A DNA stretch of 46,391 nucleotides. Origin: Candidatus Omnitrophota bacterium. Lineage in GTDB: Bacteria; Omnitrophota; Gorgyraeia; Gorgyraeales; Gorgyraeaceae. Below the pieces are notes generated by a model. It searched no databases. It was given only the letters and a program-made list of their open reading frames with translations, and was not told the DNA's origin. The stretch spans positions 1 to 46,391 of the forward strand of contig JAHJHC010000114.1 of NCBI GenBank assembly GCA_018824145.1, given 5' to 3'. This document shows positions 9,731 to 17,640 of this stretch, in pieces; position 1 is the stretch's first letter, and each line of letters opens with the position of its first letter. Made by a program: the position numbers and the translations under genes.

Positions 9731-10897
9731 TTATAATGTTTTCTCAAATGCCTTAACCCCAACACCCTTTTCAAACTTATATCCCATATCAGAAAGGACC
9801 GTCTCTAGTGTATCTATACAAACCTTTAAATCAGACGGTGTTATATGACCCATTGTTGCTATCCTGAAAATCTTTCCTTTTAACTGCGCCTGCCCTCCGG
9901 CAATAGCCACACCATATTTATCCCGCATTGTCTTAACGAGTTTTCCTCCGTCAATACCTTCAGGTACTTTAACAGCAGTAACTGCATCTGAATATGCATC
10001 CGGCGCAAAAAGTTCCAGCTTGAGCGCCTTCATTGCGTTACGCACTCCTTGTGCATTTTTCTTGTGTTTACTCAATACATTCTCAAGCCCATCTTTTTTA
10101 AACACCTTCAATGCCTCATTTAAACCTATGATAAGATTCACTGCAGGCGTATAAGGCGTATCGTCTTTCTCTATGGATTTCTTATGAGCAGAAAAACTAA
10201 AATAATATTTTGGGAGTTTTGAGCTACTAACCATCTCTAACGCCTTCTGGCTTAAGCTTACAAACGAAAGCCCTGGCGGGATCATCAATCCCTTTTGCGA
10301 ACCAGCCACACAGACATCTATTCCCCACTCGTCTGTTTTAATAGGGACAGCTCCCAATGCACTTATGGCATCTACGACTAAAACTGCATTTGAAGGCTTT
10401 ACGATCTTGCCGATTGCTTCTATATCAATTGATACGCCGGTTGAGGTCTCGCACAAGGTGGTAAATACTGCCTTTATCTCTGCCATAGGCGGACCCGCCA
10501 ATTTTTGTGGCGGGAGTGTTCCCTTCTCAGTCAGTATCTTTTTTATAACTTCCGGATCAACTGCCTTACCCCACTCTACGTCTATCGGGATAAACTCTAT
10601 ACCGTAAGCATCACATAACTCTCCCCATCTCTCTCCGAATTTTCCTGCCCTTACAACTATGGCCTTATCTCCGGGAGAAAGCAAATTAGTAACAGTCCCC
10701 TCCATAGCACCGGTCCCGCTCGAAGAAAATATAAGGACGTTGTTTTTTGTCTGAAACACATGCTTTAAATCAGCTTCGACTTCCTTCAATATTGTCTGAA
10801 ACTGAGGTGTCCTGTGATGTATAATGGGTCTTGCCATTGCATCCAGTACCTCTTTAGGCACTGGCGTCGGCCCTGGGGTAAGTAGATAATTCTTCAT
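9731..10897 (-). CDS. class V aminotransferase (serine-pyruvate/phosphoserine aminotransferase-like)
   Basis: LTPGPTPVPKEVLDAMARPIIHHRTPQF; PLP-lysine region AGSQKGLMIPPGLSFVS; adjacent to serA. Confidence 0.9.
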   Translation of the reverse strand: MKNYLLTPGPTPVPKEVLDAMARPIIHHRTPQFQTILKEVEADLKHVFQTKNNVLIFSSSGTGAMEGTVTNLLSPGDKAIVVRAGKFGERWGELCDAYGIEFIPIDVEWGKAVDPEVIKKILTEKGTLPPQKLAGPPMAEIKAVFTTLCETSTGVSIDIEAIGKIVKPSNAVLVVDAISALGAVPIKTDEWGIDVCVAGSQKGLMIPPGLSFVSLSQKALEMVSSSKLPKYYFSFSAHKKSIEKDDTPYTPAVNLIIGLNEALKVFKKDGLENVLSKHKKNAQGVRNAMKALKLELFAPDAYSDAVTAVKVPEGIDGGKLVKTMRDKYGVAIAGGQAQLKGKIFRIATMGHITPSDLKVCIDTLETVLSDMGYKFEKGVGVKAFEKTL

Positions 10898-10922
10898 TGT
10901 TATCCTTTCTTTCTATCACACG

Positions 10923-11516
10923 TCATTTTTTCTTTTTCCCTACTATAACTTCATCAATAACGCCATACGACTTTGCCTCTTCAGCAGACATAAAATAATC
11001 CCTGTCCGTATCCTGTTGAATCTTTTCTAATTTCTGGCCAGTGTGCTTAGCAAGTATCTCATTTATCCTATCTCGCATCTTTAAGATCTCTTTGGCCTGT
11101 ATGTTTATATCAGAGGCCTGGCCCTGTACGCCTCCCCAAGGTTGGTGTATCATTACCCTTGAGTTAGGAAGAGCCAATCGTTTACCTTTTGTACCTGCTG
11201 CAAGGAGCACTGCGCCCATGCTTGTTGCCTGGCCCATACAATAGGTGCAGATATCAGGTTTTACAAATTGCATTGTATCGTATATTGCCAAACCTGCGGT
11301 AACGATTCCGCCCGGACTATTAACATAGATATTTATATCTCTATCCGGATCTTCTGTCTGGAGAAAAAGCATTTGAGCAATAACAAGATTTGCGACTACG
11401 TCATCTATACCAGTACCTATAAATATTATCCTGTCTTTTAATAACCTGGAATAGATATCATACGCTCGTTCACCTCTATCTGACTGTTCGACTACTATTG
11501 GGACTAGCATTGACAT
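10923..11516 (-). CDS. clpP: ATP-dependent Clp protease proteolytic subunit
   Basis: [65 protein letters not shown]. Confidence 0.97.
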   Translation of the reverse strand: MSMLVPIVVEQSDRGERAYDIYSRLLKDRIIFIGTGIDDVVANLVIAQMLFLQTEDPDRDINIYVNSPGGIVTAGLAIYDTMQFVKPDICTYCMGQATSMGAVLLAAGTKGKRLALPNSRVMIHQPWGGVQGQASDINIQAKEILKMRDRINEILAKHTGQKLEKIQQDTDRDYFMSAEEAKSYGVIDEVIVGKKKK

Positions 11517-11530
11517 GTTTTTCCTCCTTT

Positions 11531-12583
11531 TTATTTAACTGCTGCTTCCTTCAACAAAAACTCCATCACCTTCTTATTTCTCATATTCACTGCTATTTCA
11601 TCAAGCAAGTGATTCTCTTCCAAGTATTTTCTTATCTCATCTTTTGATTTTTTATACTGCGCTGCCATTTCTTCGATGCGTTTTTCTAAATCCTCTTTTT
11701 TAATATATATCTTCTCAACTTGTGCGATTTTATCTAATATAAAAAATGCCTTCACCTGGCGCTCTGCCTGTTTCTGTGAATTCGACTCTAACTCTTTTTT
11801 ATCCTTATCTGTCAATGTGAACTTTTTGTCGGGATTTTGCTTTTTCTGAATAGCCTCCATATAAGACAAGCGTTGATTTGCGTCTTTTAACAATCTCTCT
11901 TTCTCGGCATTTACCAGTGAATCCGGGATTTCAAAATTCATCCGATCTGCAAGTTGGTTAATGATCTGTATTTCCAAATCAGCCGCACTTTCGTTTTCAA
12001 GCCTATATTGCAGATTCTTTCGTACGGCATCTTTTAACATCTCTAAATTATCAAATCCTAAATCCTTAGCAAACTCATCATCTATCTCAGGAAGGACTTT
12101 TTCCTTTTCTTGGCTGTCCTTTTTAGGTACATTCTGCGCATTCGCCTCTCTCAATGACTCAATGTTTTTTTGAACATCTTCCTCTTTCACCTCTGCTTTT
12201 TTCTTATTTAATTTCAGGGCCTTATAGTTCTTTAAAGGAATATCCGGCCTTGTCTCAAATGTAGCCTTGTAAGAAAACCCTTCTTTTAAATCGAGTTTCA
12301 CGTCACTTACATCAGGGTATCCTATCGGGTCTAACTTGTATTCATCCAGGATTTTCCTGTAACTCTCAGGAATAAGGTTTTTCATTACCTCTTCTTTTGC
12401 AGTCTTCCCATAGTGAAGTTCCAGCAAATCCTGTGGCGCCTTCCCCACTCTATACCCGGGAACATTGGCAACCTTACCTATACTATTATAGACCTTTTTA
12501 AATTCATCCTCCACTCTTTCAAGCGGAAGTTTTACCTCTACAACCTTTTTGCAATTCTTGAGTTTTTTTATGGATGATTTCAT
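11531..12583 (-). CDS. tig: trigger factor-like chaperone, apparently lacking the FKBP-type PPIase domain
   Basis: N-terminal ribosome-binding domain with a GYRVGKAP variant of the GFRxGKxP signature, C-terminal domain [14 protein letters not shown]; only a ~20 aa linker where the PPIase domain would be. Confidence 0.85.
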   Translation of the reverse strand: MKSSIKKLKNCKKVVEVKLPLERVEDEFKKVYNSIGKVANVPGYRVGKAPQDLLELHYGKTAKEEVMKNLIPESYRKILDEYKLDPIGYPDVSDVKLDLKEGFSYKATFETRPDIPLKNYKALKLNKKKAEVKEEDVQKNIESLREANAQNVPKKDSQEKEKVLPEIDDEFAKDLGFDNLEMLKDAVRKNLQYRLENESAADLEIQIINQLADRMNFEIPDSLVNAEKERLLKDANQRLSYMEAIQKKQNPDKKFTLTDKDKKELESNSQKQAERQVKAFFILDKIAQVEKIYIKKEDLEKRIEEMAAQYKKSKDEIRKYLEENHLLDEIAVNMRNKKVMEFLLKEAAVK

Positions 12584-12604
12584 TTTTATTTAAACGCTAA
12601 TTGT

Positions 12605-12665
12605 CGTAAATCTAACGCAGATATTCGCGAATAATTTATTTGCGACCATTCGCGTTAGATTTGCG
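12605..12665. repeat. intergenic inverted repeat AAATCTAACGC...GCGTTAGATTT
   Basis: Exact 11-bp arms at 12608-12618 and 12652-12662, plus repeated ATTCGCG/TTTGCG words. Confidence 0.7.
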
Positions 12666-12680
12666 TATATTTGCGTTCAA

Positions 12681-13415
12681 TCACATTCGAAATTTTTCCC
12701 CCAGATAAATCTGGCGCGCCTTTGGATCACTAACCAATACTTCTTTACTTCCTGATATAAGTATTCTTCCATCCGCCATTATATACGAACGGTCAGTTAT
12801 TTCAAGTGTTTCTCTTACATTGTGGTCTGTAAGAAGTATACCCAAACCCTTTTTCTTAAGTCCTGCGATAATCTCCTGGGCATCTGCCACTGCAATAGGG
12901 TCTATGCCACTAAAGGGCTCATCAAGAAGTATAAATAAAGGATTCTTTACCAATGCCCTAGTGATTTCTAATCTGCGTCTCTCTCCTCCTGAAAGTAAAT
13001 AGGCCCTTTTCTTTGCTAAATGACTAATATGCAATTCATCGAGGAGCGTCTTTAACCTCTCTTTACGAGCTGTCCTTGAAATATCAAGTGTCTCAAGTAT
13101 AGCCATTATATTTTCTTCAACAGTGAGCTTTCTAAATATGGATGGTTCCTGTGAAAGATAACCGATTCCATTGCGGGAACGTTTATACATCGTTAGTTTT
13201 GTAATATCCTTGCCGTCAAAGATTATACTCCCTTGTTCCGGTTTCAACATACCTACAATCATGTAGAAAGTAGTAGTCTTTCCAGCGCCATTAGGTCCTA
13301 AAAGCCCTACGATCTCACCTCTTTTAATCCTTATACTTACGCCGTTTACTACTCTCTTACCGTCGTAAGACTTTGCAAGGCCTTCTACTTCAAGTAAATG
13401 TCCGTTATTGTTCAT
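12681..13415 (-). CDS. lptB: LPS export ABC transporter ATP-binding protein
   Basis: LLGPNGAGKTTTFYMIVG, GIGYLSQEPSIFRKLTVEENIMA, LSGGERRRLEITRAL, LLDEPFSGIDPIAV, ILLTDHNVRETL: classic LptB. Confidence 0.96.
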   Translation of the reverse strand: MNNNGHLLEVEGLAKSYDGKRVVNGVSIRIKRGEIVGLLGPNGAGKTTTFYMIVGMLKPEQGSIIFDGKDITKLTMYKRSRNGIGYLSQEPSIFRKLTVEENIMAILETLDISRTARKERLKTLLDELHISHLAKKRAYLLSGGERRRLEITRALVKNPLFILLDEPFSGIDPIAVADAQEIIAGLKKKGLGILLTDHNVRETLEITDRSYIMADGRILISGSKEVLVSDPKARQIYLGEKFRM

Positions 13416-13423
13416 AAGATCCT

Positions 13424-14290
13424 CTATTGAATAATTAGTTTTGGGTTTTTAGGCAATATCACACGATCCTCATCAACCAGATAGATTGCCTTATCACTAT
13501 ATGTCACGCTTTCATTGTTTAGTATCCTTACATTGCCTCTGGCAACCACGCATTTTACACGCCGGGTAGTCGGCCTAAAATAAACATCTATACGGTCAGC
13601 TAATATATCAGTCCGTATATTTTCAACTCTCACATTATTAAGAAAAGTCGCTTTATTTTTCTTGTAATTCAATTCAAGAGGACCGTCGCATGTAATAATC
13701 GTATCCTGCCTGTCCTCCGACCTGTCCTCCGAAGCCTTGGCGTAGGAGGAAGCCTTGGCGTAGGAAGATACTCTGTACCCCAAAGTATCTGTCTCTGCAG
13801 ATCCTATATTAGCTACTACATCCTTTTTCAACATAGCGGTTCTATGTCTTAAATCGCAAAACGCACCTTTACCATCGGCCTGAAAATCAGCCCTGTTTAT
13901 ATTTACATAACTATCTGTAAAAACATTCTTAGCCTCTGCATTCCAGTCTAAAGAATCTGTTTTTAAAGTTGCCCCATCTGTTGATTTCAACACTACATCA
14001 TCTTCAAGATGGACTATGTTATCTTTCCTATTAAAGTCACCGAACCTGGCCTTTAATTTAAAGGCCTTATCCCCTGAAAATGCTATTGCTGAAATCTCAT
14101 CGAATTTAATCCTATCATCCACTACCTCTGCTGAGGCGCCGTTTAACTCCCATTTTTTCTCTCCGCCGTCTTCATATTGCACAAGAGAAAAACCACCAAC
14201 CTCCTGATTAGGTTCTATTCCCTCCTGTGCTAAGGAAAAAGGACACACATTTAAAATCAACAAAATAGTCAATACAATTGCTTTACACAT
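13424..14290 (-). CDS. LptC/LptA (OstA)-like LPS transport periplasmic protein; apparent LptC-LptA fusion
   Basis: Signal peptide, LptC-like N-terminal half, LptA/OstA-like C-terminal half (ITCDGPLELNYKKNKATFLNNVRVEN...ADRIDVYF), directly upstream of lptB. Confidence 0.75.
   Translation of the reverse strand: MCKAIVLTILLILNVCPFSLAQEGIEPNQEVGGFSLVQYEDGGEKKWELNGASAEVVDDRIKFDEISAIAFSGDKAFKLKARFGDFNRKDNIVHLEDDVVLKSTDGATLKTDSLDWNAEAKNVFTDSYVNINRADFQADGKGAFCDLRHRTAMLKKDVVANIGSAETDTLGYRVSSYAKASSYAKASEDRSEDRQDTIITCDGPLELNYKKNKATFLNNVRVENIRTDILADRIDVYFRPTTRRVKCVVARGNVRILNNESVTYSDKAIYLVDEDRVILPKNPKLIIQ
13709..13768. repeat. two copies of a 30-bp in-frame module, one nested in the other
   Basis: Inner copy CCTGTCCTCCGAAGCCTTGGCGTAGGAGGA at 13721-13750; joining 13709-13720 to 13751-13768 gives a 30-mer differing at one base. 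Confidence 0.85.
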
Positions 14291-14299
14291 CTCTTATCC

Positions 14300-15190
14300 C
14301 TATGGGCGGGTCTTCCACCTTTCATGAAACCAGACCCAGTGTGACGGAAATCTCCTTATGTAGTCTTCTATAACCTTTGTATATCTACCCGTATTTTCTA
14401 AGATATCCATATGTCTGTCTCCTGTAACACTTAACTCTATAGGCTCATCGATTAAAATCTCATGCCCAAATTTCTTATTCACTATAAAACACGGTATTAT
14501 AGGGGCGCCCGTTAAAAAATTCAGGACTGCCGGTCCATTAGGCGTATAAGCCAACCTGCCAAAAAAATCAACAAATACCCCCGAGATACTATGCATATCC
14601 TGGTCAGGCATCATCCCTACAAACTCATTCTTTTTGAGAAGGGCTATTACATCCTTTGCAGAGGCATCTCTATATAAGATATTTACTCCATGACGCTGTC
14701 TAACTTTACCCAGGAACCTCTCGAACTGTTCCATTCTAACGCGTCTCGCGATTACATTTACCGAATACCCTTTTATTGCGAAGTAATGGGCCAAAAACTC
14801 CCAATTTCCGAAATGCGCAGATAAAACTATCCCGCCCTTACCCTGTTTAATAAGGCATTCTATTACCTGAAGTCCTCTGCATCCTATATAATCATCTATA
14901 TTGCGCCTGTTAAACTTAGAAAGACTTATTACCTCTATAAAATTTTTACCTAGATTTCCAAAGAGCTCTTTTATTATGGCCTCTTTATCTTTTAGAGACT
15001 TAGTCTCACCAAAGGCAATATCAAGATTATTTAATGCAGTCCTACGTACCTTTTTAAGTATATAAAAAGCTGCCTTTCCAATACACTCGCCTATCTTTAG
15101 ACTTAACTTAATCGGCAAAATAAAAATAAAAAAACTCAAGAGTCTAAAGAGTAAAAAAAGAATAACCCGTCTCGGCTTTTTTCTAGCCAT
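14300..15190 (-). CDS. lysophospholipid acyltransferase family protein (LpxL/HtrB-like)
   Basis: HFGNWEFLAHYFA, PDQD, VDFFGRLAYTPNGPAVL, RFPSHWVWFHERWKTRP. Confidence 0.9.
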   Translation of the reverse strand: MARKKPRRVILFLLFRLLSFFIFILPIKLSLKIGECIGKAAFYILKKVRRTALNNLDIAFGETKSLKDKEAIIKELFGNLGKNFIEVISLSKFNRRNIDDYIGCRGLQVIECLIKQGKGGIVLSAHFGNWEFLAHYFAIKGYSVNVIARRVRMEQFERFLGKVRQRHGVNILYRDASAKDVIALLKKNEFVGMMPDQDMHSISGVFVDFFGRLAYTPNGPAVLNFLTGAPIIPCFIVNKKFGHEILIDEPIELSVTGDRHMDILENTGRYTKVIEDYIRRFPSHWVWFHERWKTRP

Positions 15191-15288
15191 GGCTGAAATA
15201 TGGTATCATATATAGCATATAAAAGTCAACCTGAAAACCCTTGCCTTTTTGATTTTCATATGATATTTTAATAAAGGGGGTGATAAGA

Positions 15289-15522
15289 TTGTATTCTCAG
15301 ACAATCGAAGAGATCAAAAAAAGGCATCGCCAAGAATGGCTTCTTATTTCAGTGGACAAGGTAGATGAATCTACTACCACACCTATCTCCGGCAGACTCA
15401 TTGCTCATAGCCCTCAGAGGGATGAAATTTATAAGAAACTACTCGTCTTTAAGCGGAGAAAGCCGGTTCTTATTTCTTACTCCGAAGACACTGCACCTGG
15501 AAACTTTATCACTGGATTCTAA
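15289..15522 (+). CDS. small protein of unknown function paired with a retropepsin-like gene
   Basis: Plus-strand ORF; AAAGGGGGTG RBS-like sequence before a possible TTG start at 15289 (ORF track uses GTG at 15280); followed 6 bp later by the next ORF. Confidence 0.6.
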   Translation: MYSQTIEEIKKRHRQEWLLISVDKVDESTTTPISGRLIAHSPQRDEIYKKLLVFKRRKPVLISYSEDTAPGNFITGF

Positions 15523-15528
15523 AGATAA

Positions 15529-15924
15529 ATGGCAAAATTCAAACTAGCATCAGAAAAAGGGTTATTAATCTGCCATGTCAAGATCTCTGGAAAAGGTAAG
15601 CCAGTATTAATGAAAATGGCCATTGATACAGGCACTACTATAACCATCGTCCCCTACGAAGCTGTATTAAGCATTGGTTTAGTTCCTGAAAATTCAAATA
15701 GAACAATAGAAGTAACAACAGGCAGCGGCAGCGTAACACGTCCGATAGTAACCATCCCTAAATTCTCATGTTTTGGATTTACGATCAGAGACCTAGACGT
15801 AATCTGTCACAATCTCCCATCAGAAAGCCCAGTTGAAGGCCTACTGTGTCTAAACTTCCTAAAAACCTTCAAACTAATCCTAGACTTCCCAAAAAATACA
15901 ATCCAAATAGTAAAGAAAAAATAA
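15529..15924 (+). CDS. retropepsin-like aspartic protease family protein
   Basis: MAIDTGTTITIVPYEAVLSIGL matches the clan AA D-T/S-G active-site motif; C-terminal GLLCLNFLKTFKLILDFPKNTI. Confidence 0.8.
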   Translation: MAKFKLASEKGLLICHVKISGKGKPVLMKMAIDTGTTITIVPYEAVLSIGLVPENSNRTIEVTTGSGSVTRPIVTIPKFSCFGFTIRDLDVICHNLPSESPVEGLLCLNFLKTFKLILDFPKNTIQIVKKK

Positions 15925-15933
15925 TTAAAATAA

Positions 15934-16592
15934 TTGTACCGTTTGCGAATTTAGCTACCCACCTGTCCCTTTTTTCAAGATTAAAAGTGTCCCCATTGTA
16001 AAAAATTGAAAGAAAACCCCATACTACTGTGTCTATATATAAGGAGGTGATAAAATATGGCTAGAATAGGTAGGGTTTACAGTGGTTGTTATTGCTATCA
16101 CATTATTACAAGAGGCAACCAAAAACAAAATGTTTTCTTAAATGAAAAAGACTACGCTAGATATGTTGGCATATTAAAAAGAGCTAAAAGAAAATACAAT
16201 ATTCTACTTTTTTCCTATTGCCTTATGCCAAATCATGTACATCTTTTGATTGAAACAAAATCATCTAGTAATATGTCGAACTTTATGCGCTGGATTAATC
16301 GAGGGTACGCAGCATATTTTAATACAGCTTACCAGAAAACAGGCCACTTGTGGCAAGGCAGGTTTAAGAGTAAACCTATATTAAAAGGGCAATATTTAAT
16401 TCATTGCGGAAACTATATCGAAGCTAACCCTGTTAGAGCAAATATTGCAGATGATATAGCAAACTATAAATGGAGTAGCTATAAAGAAAGATGTCTATTA
16501 TCTAAAAGTTCCATACTAGATGGGATAGTTAGGGGACAGTTTTAATCTTAAAATTGGGGACACTTTGATAGGTGAATTCGCAAACGGTACAA
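15934..16592 (+). mobile_element. RAYT/Y1-transposase element with 18-bp perfect terminal inverted repeats and internal GGGACA inverted repeats
   Basis: TTGTACCGTTTGCGAATT (15934-15951) / AATTCGCAAACGGTACAA (16575-16592); inner AAGATTAAAAGTGTCCCC (15977-15994) vs GGGGACAGTTTTAATCTT (16532-16549), 17/18. Confidence 0.8.
16057..16545 (+). CDS. REP-associated tyrosine transposase (Y1_Tnp / IS200-like)
   Basis: YHIITRGNQKQNVF, HUH motif MPNHVHLLIE, YIEANPVRANI and W(S)SY motifs. Confidence 0.93.
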   Translation: MARIGRVYSGCYCYHIITRGNQKQNVFLNEKDYARYVGILKRAKRKYNILLFSYCLMPNHVHLLIETKSSSNMSNFMRWINRGYAAYFNTAYQKTGHLWQGRFKSKPILKGQYLIHCGNYIEANPVRANIADDIANYKWSSYKERCLLSKSSILDGIVRGQF

Positions 16593-16601
16593 AGCTCGTT
16601 G

Positions 16602-17051
16602 CTAATTTTGATCTGTGGGGTTTAGTTTTAGAGTGTATGTTTCTTCTTCTTGTTCTAGGACTACACTGTTTTGATTGATCTCAATTATGGTTACACCGCC
16701 TAGAATCTCACCTACCTCTACAACATTATTATTTATAATAGCATATGGGGTATCTTTGTCCCATACAATGCCGTTTAGAATTAAACCCTCTAACGTAGCA
16801 CCCATTGAAGGGCCTAGAAAAAATGGGTCCCTGCCCCATCCCTCTTTTATATCGGATTCTTCTATCTCGGGTATATCAAAAGAGATAGGTGCAGATAAAG
16901 AAGATACTACTTCAGTATTTGCCTTGATTATTAAAAATTTCTTCTTGTGAATTTTTTGAACATTACCAATAACTAAAAATATCAAGAAGATAATGCCAAT
17001 ACCTGTTATTGTAAGTTCAAGCCTCTCTTTTTTACCTAAGTTTTTAAACAT
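16602..17051 (-). CDS. PilP/GspC-like pilus assembly protein
   Basis: N-terminal TM, then GWGRDPFFLG...LNGIVWDKDTPYAIINNNVVEVGEILGGVTIIEI; next to the PilO-like gene. Confidence 0.65.
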   Translation of the reverse strand: MFKNLGKKERLELTITGIGIIFLIFLVIGNVQKIHKKKFLIIKANTEVVSSLSAPISFDIPEIEESDIKEGWGRDPFFLGPSMGATLEGLILNGIVWDKDTPYAIINNNVVEVGEILGGVTIIEINQNSVVLEQEEETYTLKLNPTDQN

Positions 17052-17052
17052 A

Positions 17053-17637
17053 TTATTTCCCGATTATATAAGCGATTAAATCTACCTTGGCCTTTATCTT
17101 AGGTTTAATATCCTCATCTTTTTCTATATCTACTTTTTCTATGGAAATCATAGGTGTTCTATTCATTTCTAGGCTCATAAGGAATTCTCCCAATGCCTGA
17201 TATCTTGACTCAACCCTCAAGGTTAAAGGCATAGATTTGCAAAAATAATCCGAGATTTCAACTTCTCTTCCATTATGATCTTTATATATTTCGATGTTTT
17301 CCGGCTTTAAAGAAATGACATTTATTTTAAAATATCTTGCCTTCTCATTTAGCTGTTTAATTATATCAGACACCTCTTGTTCGGAAGGAAAGGCCCTCTC
17401 AAGTAAATCCACCTTCTCACGCATCTTTATAATATTATCTTTTAGATCGGCCTCTCCGCCGATAAAATTGTAAAGGTCATCCATATCAGTCTTTATTTCT
17501 TTGTATTCCCCAGCCAACCTTTTAATCTCCTTTGACTTAGGGAAATACACGAATTGGAACAATATCAAAACTACTAACACTAAAACACCAACAGTTATGA
17601 TATTTTTTTTATTCTCTACTATAAATTTAATATCCAC
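17053..17637 (-). CDS. PilO-like type IV pilus assembly protein
   Basis: N-terminal TM, coiled coil and two small ferredoxin-like segments (PSEQEVSDIIKQLNEKA...LTLRVESRYQALGEFLMSLE). Confidence 0.75.
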   Translation of the reverse strand: MDIKFIVENKKNIITVGVLVLVVLILFQFVYFPKSKEIKRLAGEYKEIKTDMDDLYNFIGGEADLKDNIIKMREKVDLLERAFPSEQEVSDIIKQLNEKARYFKINVISLKPENIEIYKDHNGREVEISDYFCKSMPLTLRVESRYQALGEFLMSLEMNRTPMISIEKVDIEKDEDIKPKIKAKVDLIAYIIGK

Positions 17638-17640
17638 ACC

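Noticed and set aside
15280-15924. Calling the small ORF/retropepsin pair a toxin-antitoxin system
   Set aside because: No antitoxin DNA-binding motif or known toxin fold is visible; kept only as an uncharacterised cassette.
15934-16592. Target-site duplication flanking the RAYT element
   Set aside because: The bases outside the 18-bp inverted repeats (left ...TAAAATAA, right AGCTCG...) show no convincing direct repeat.
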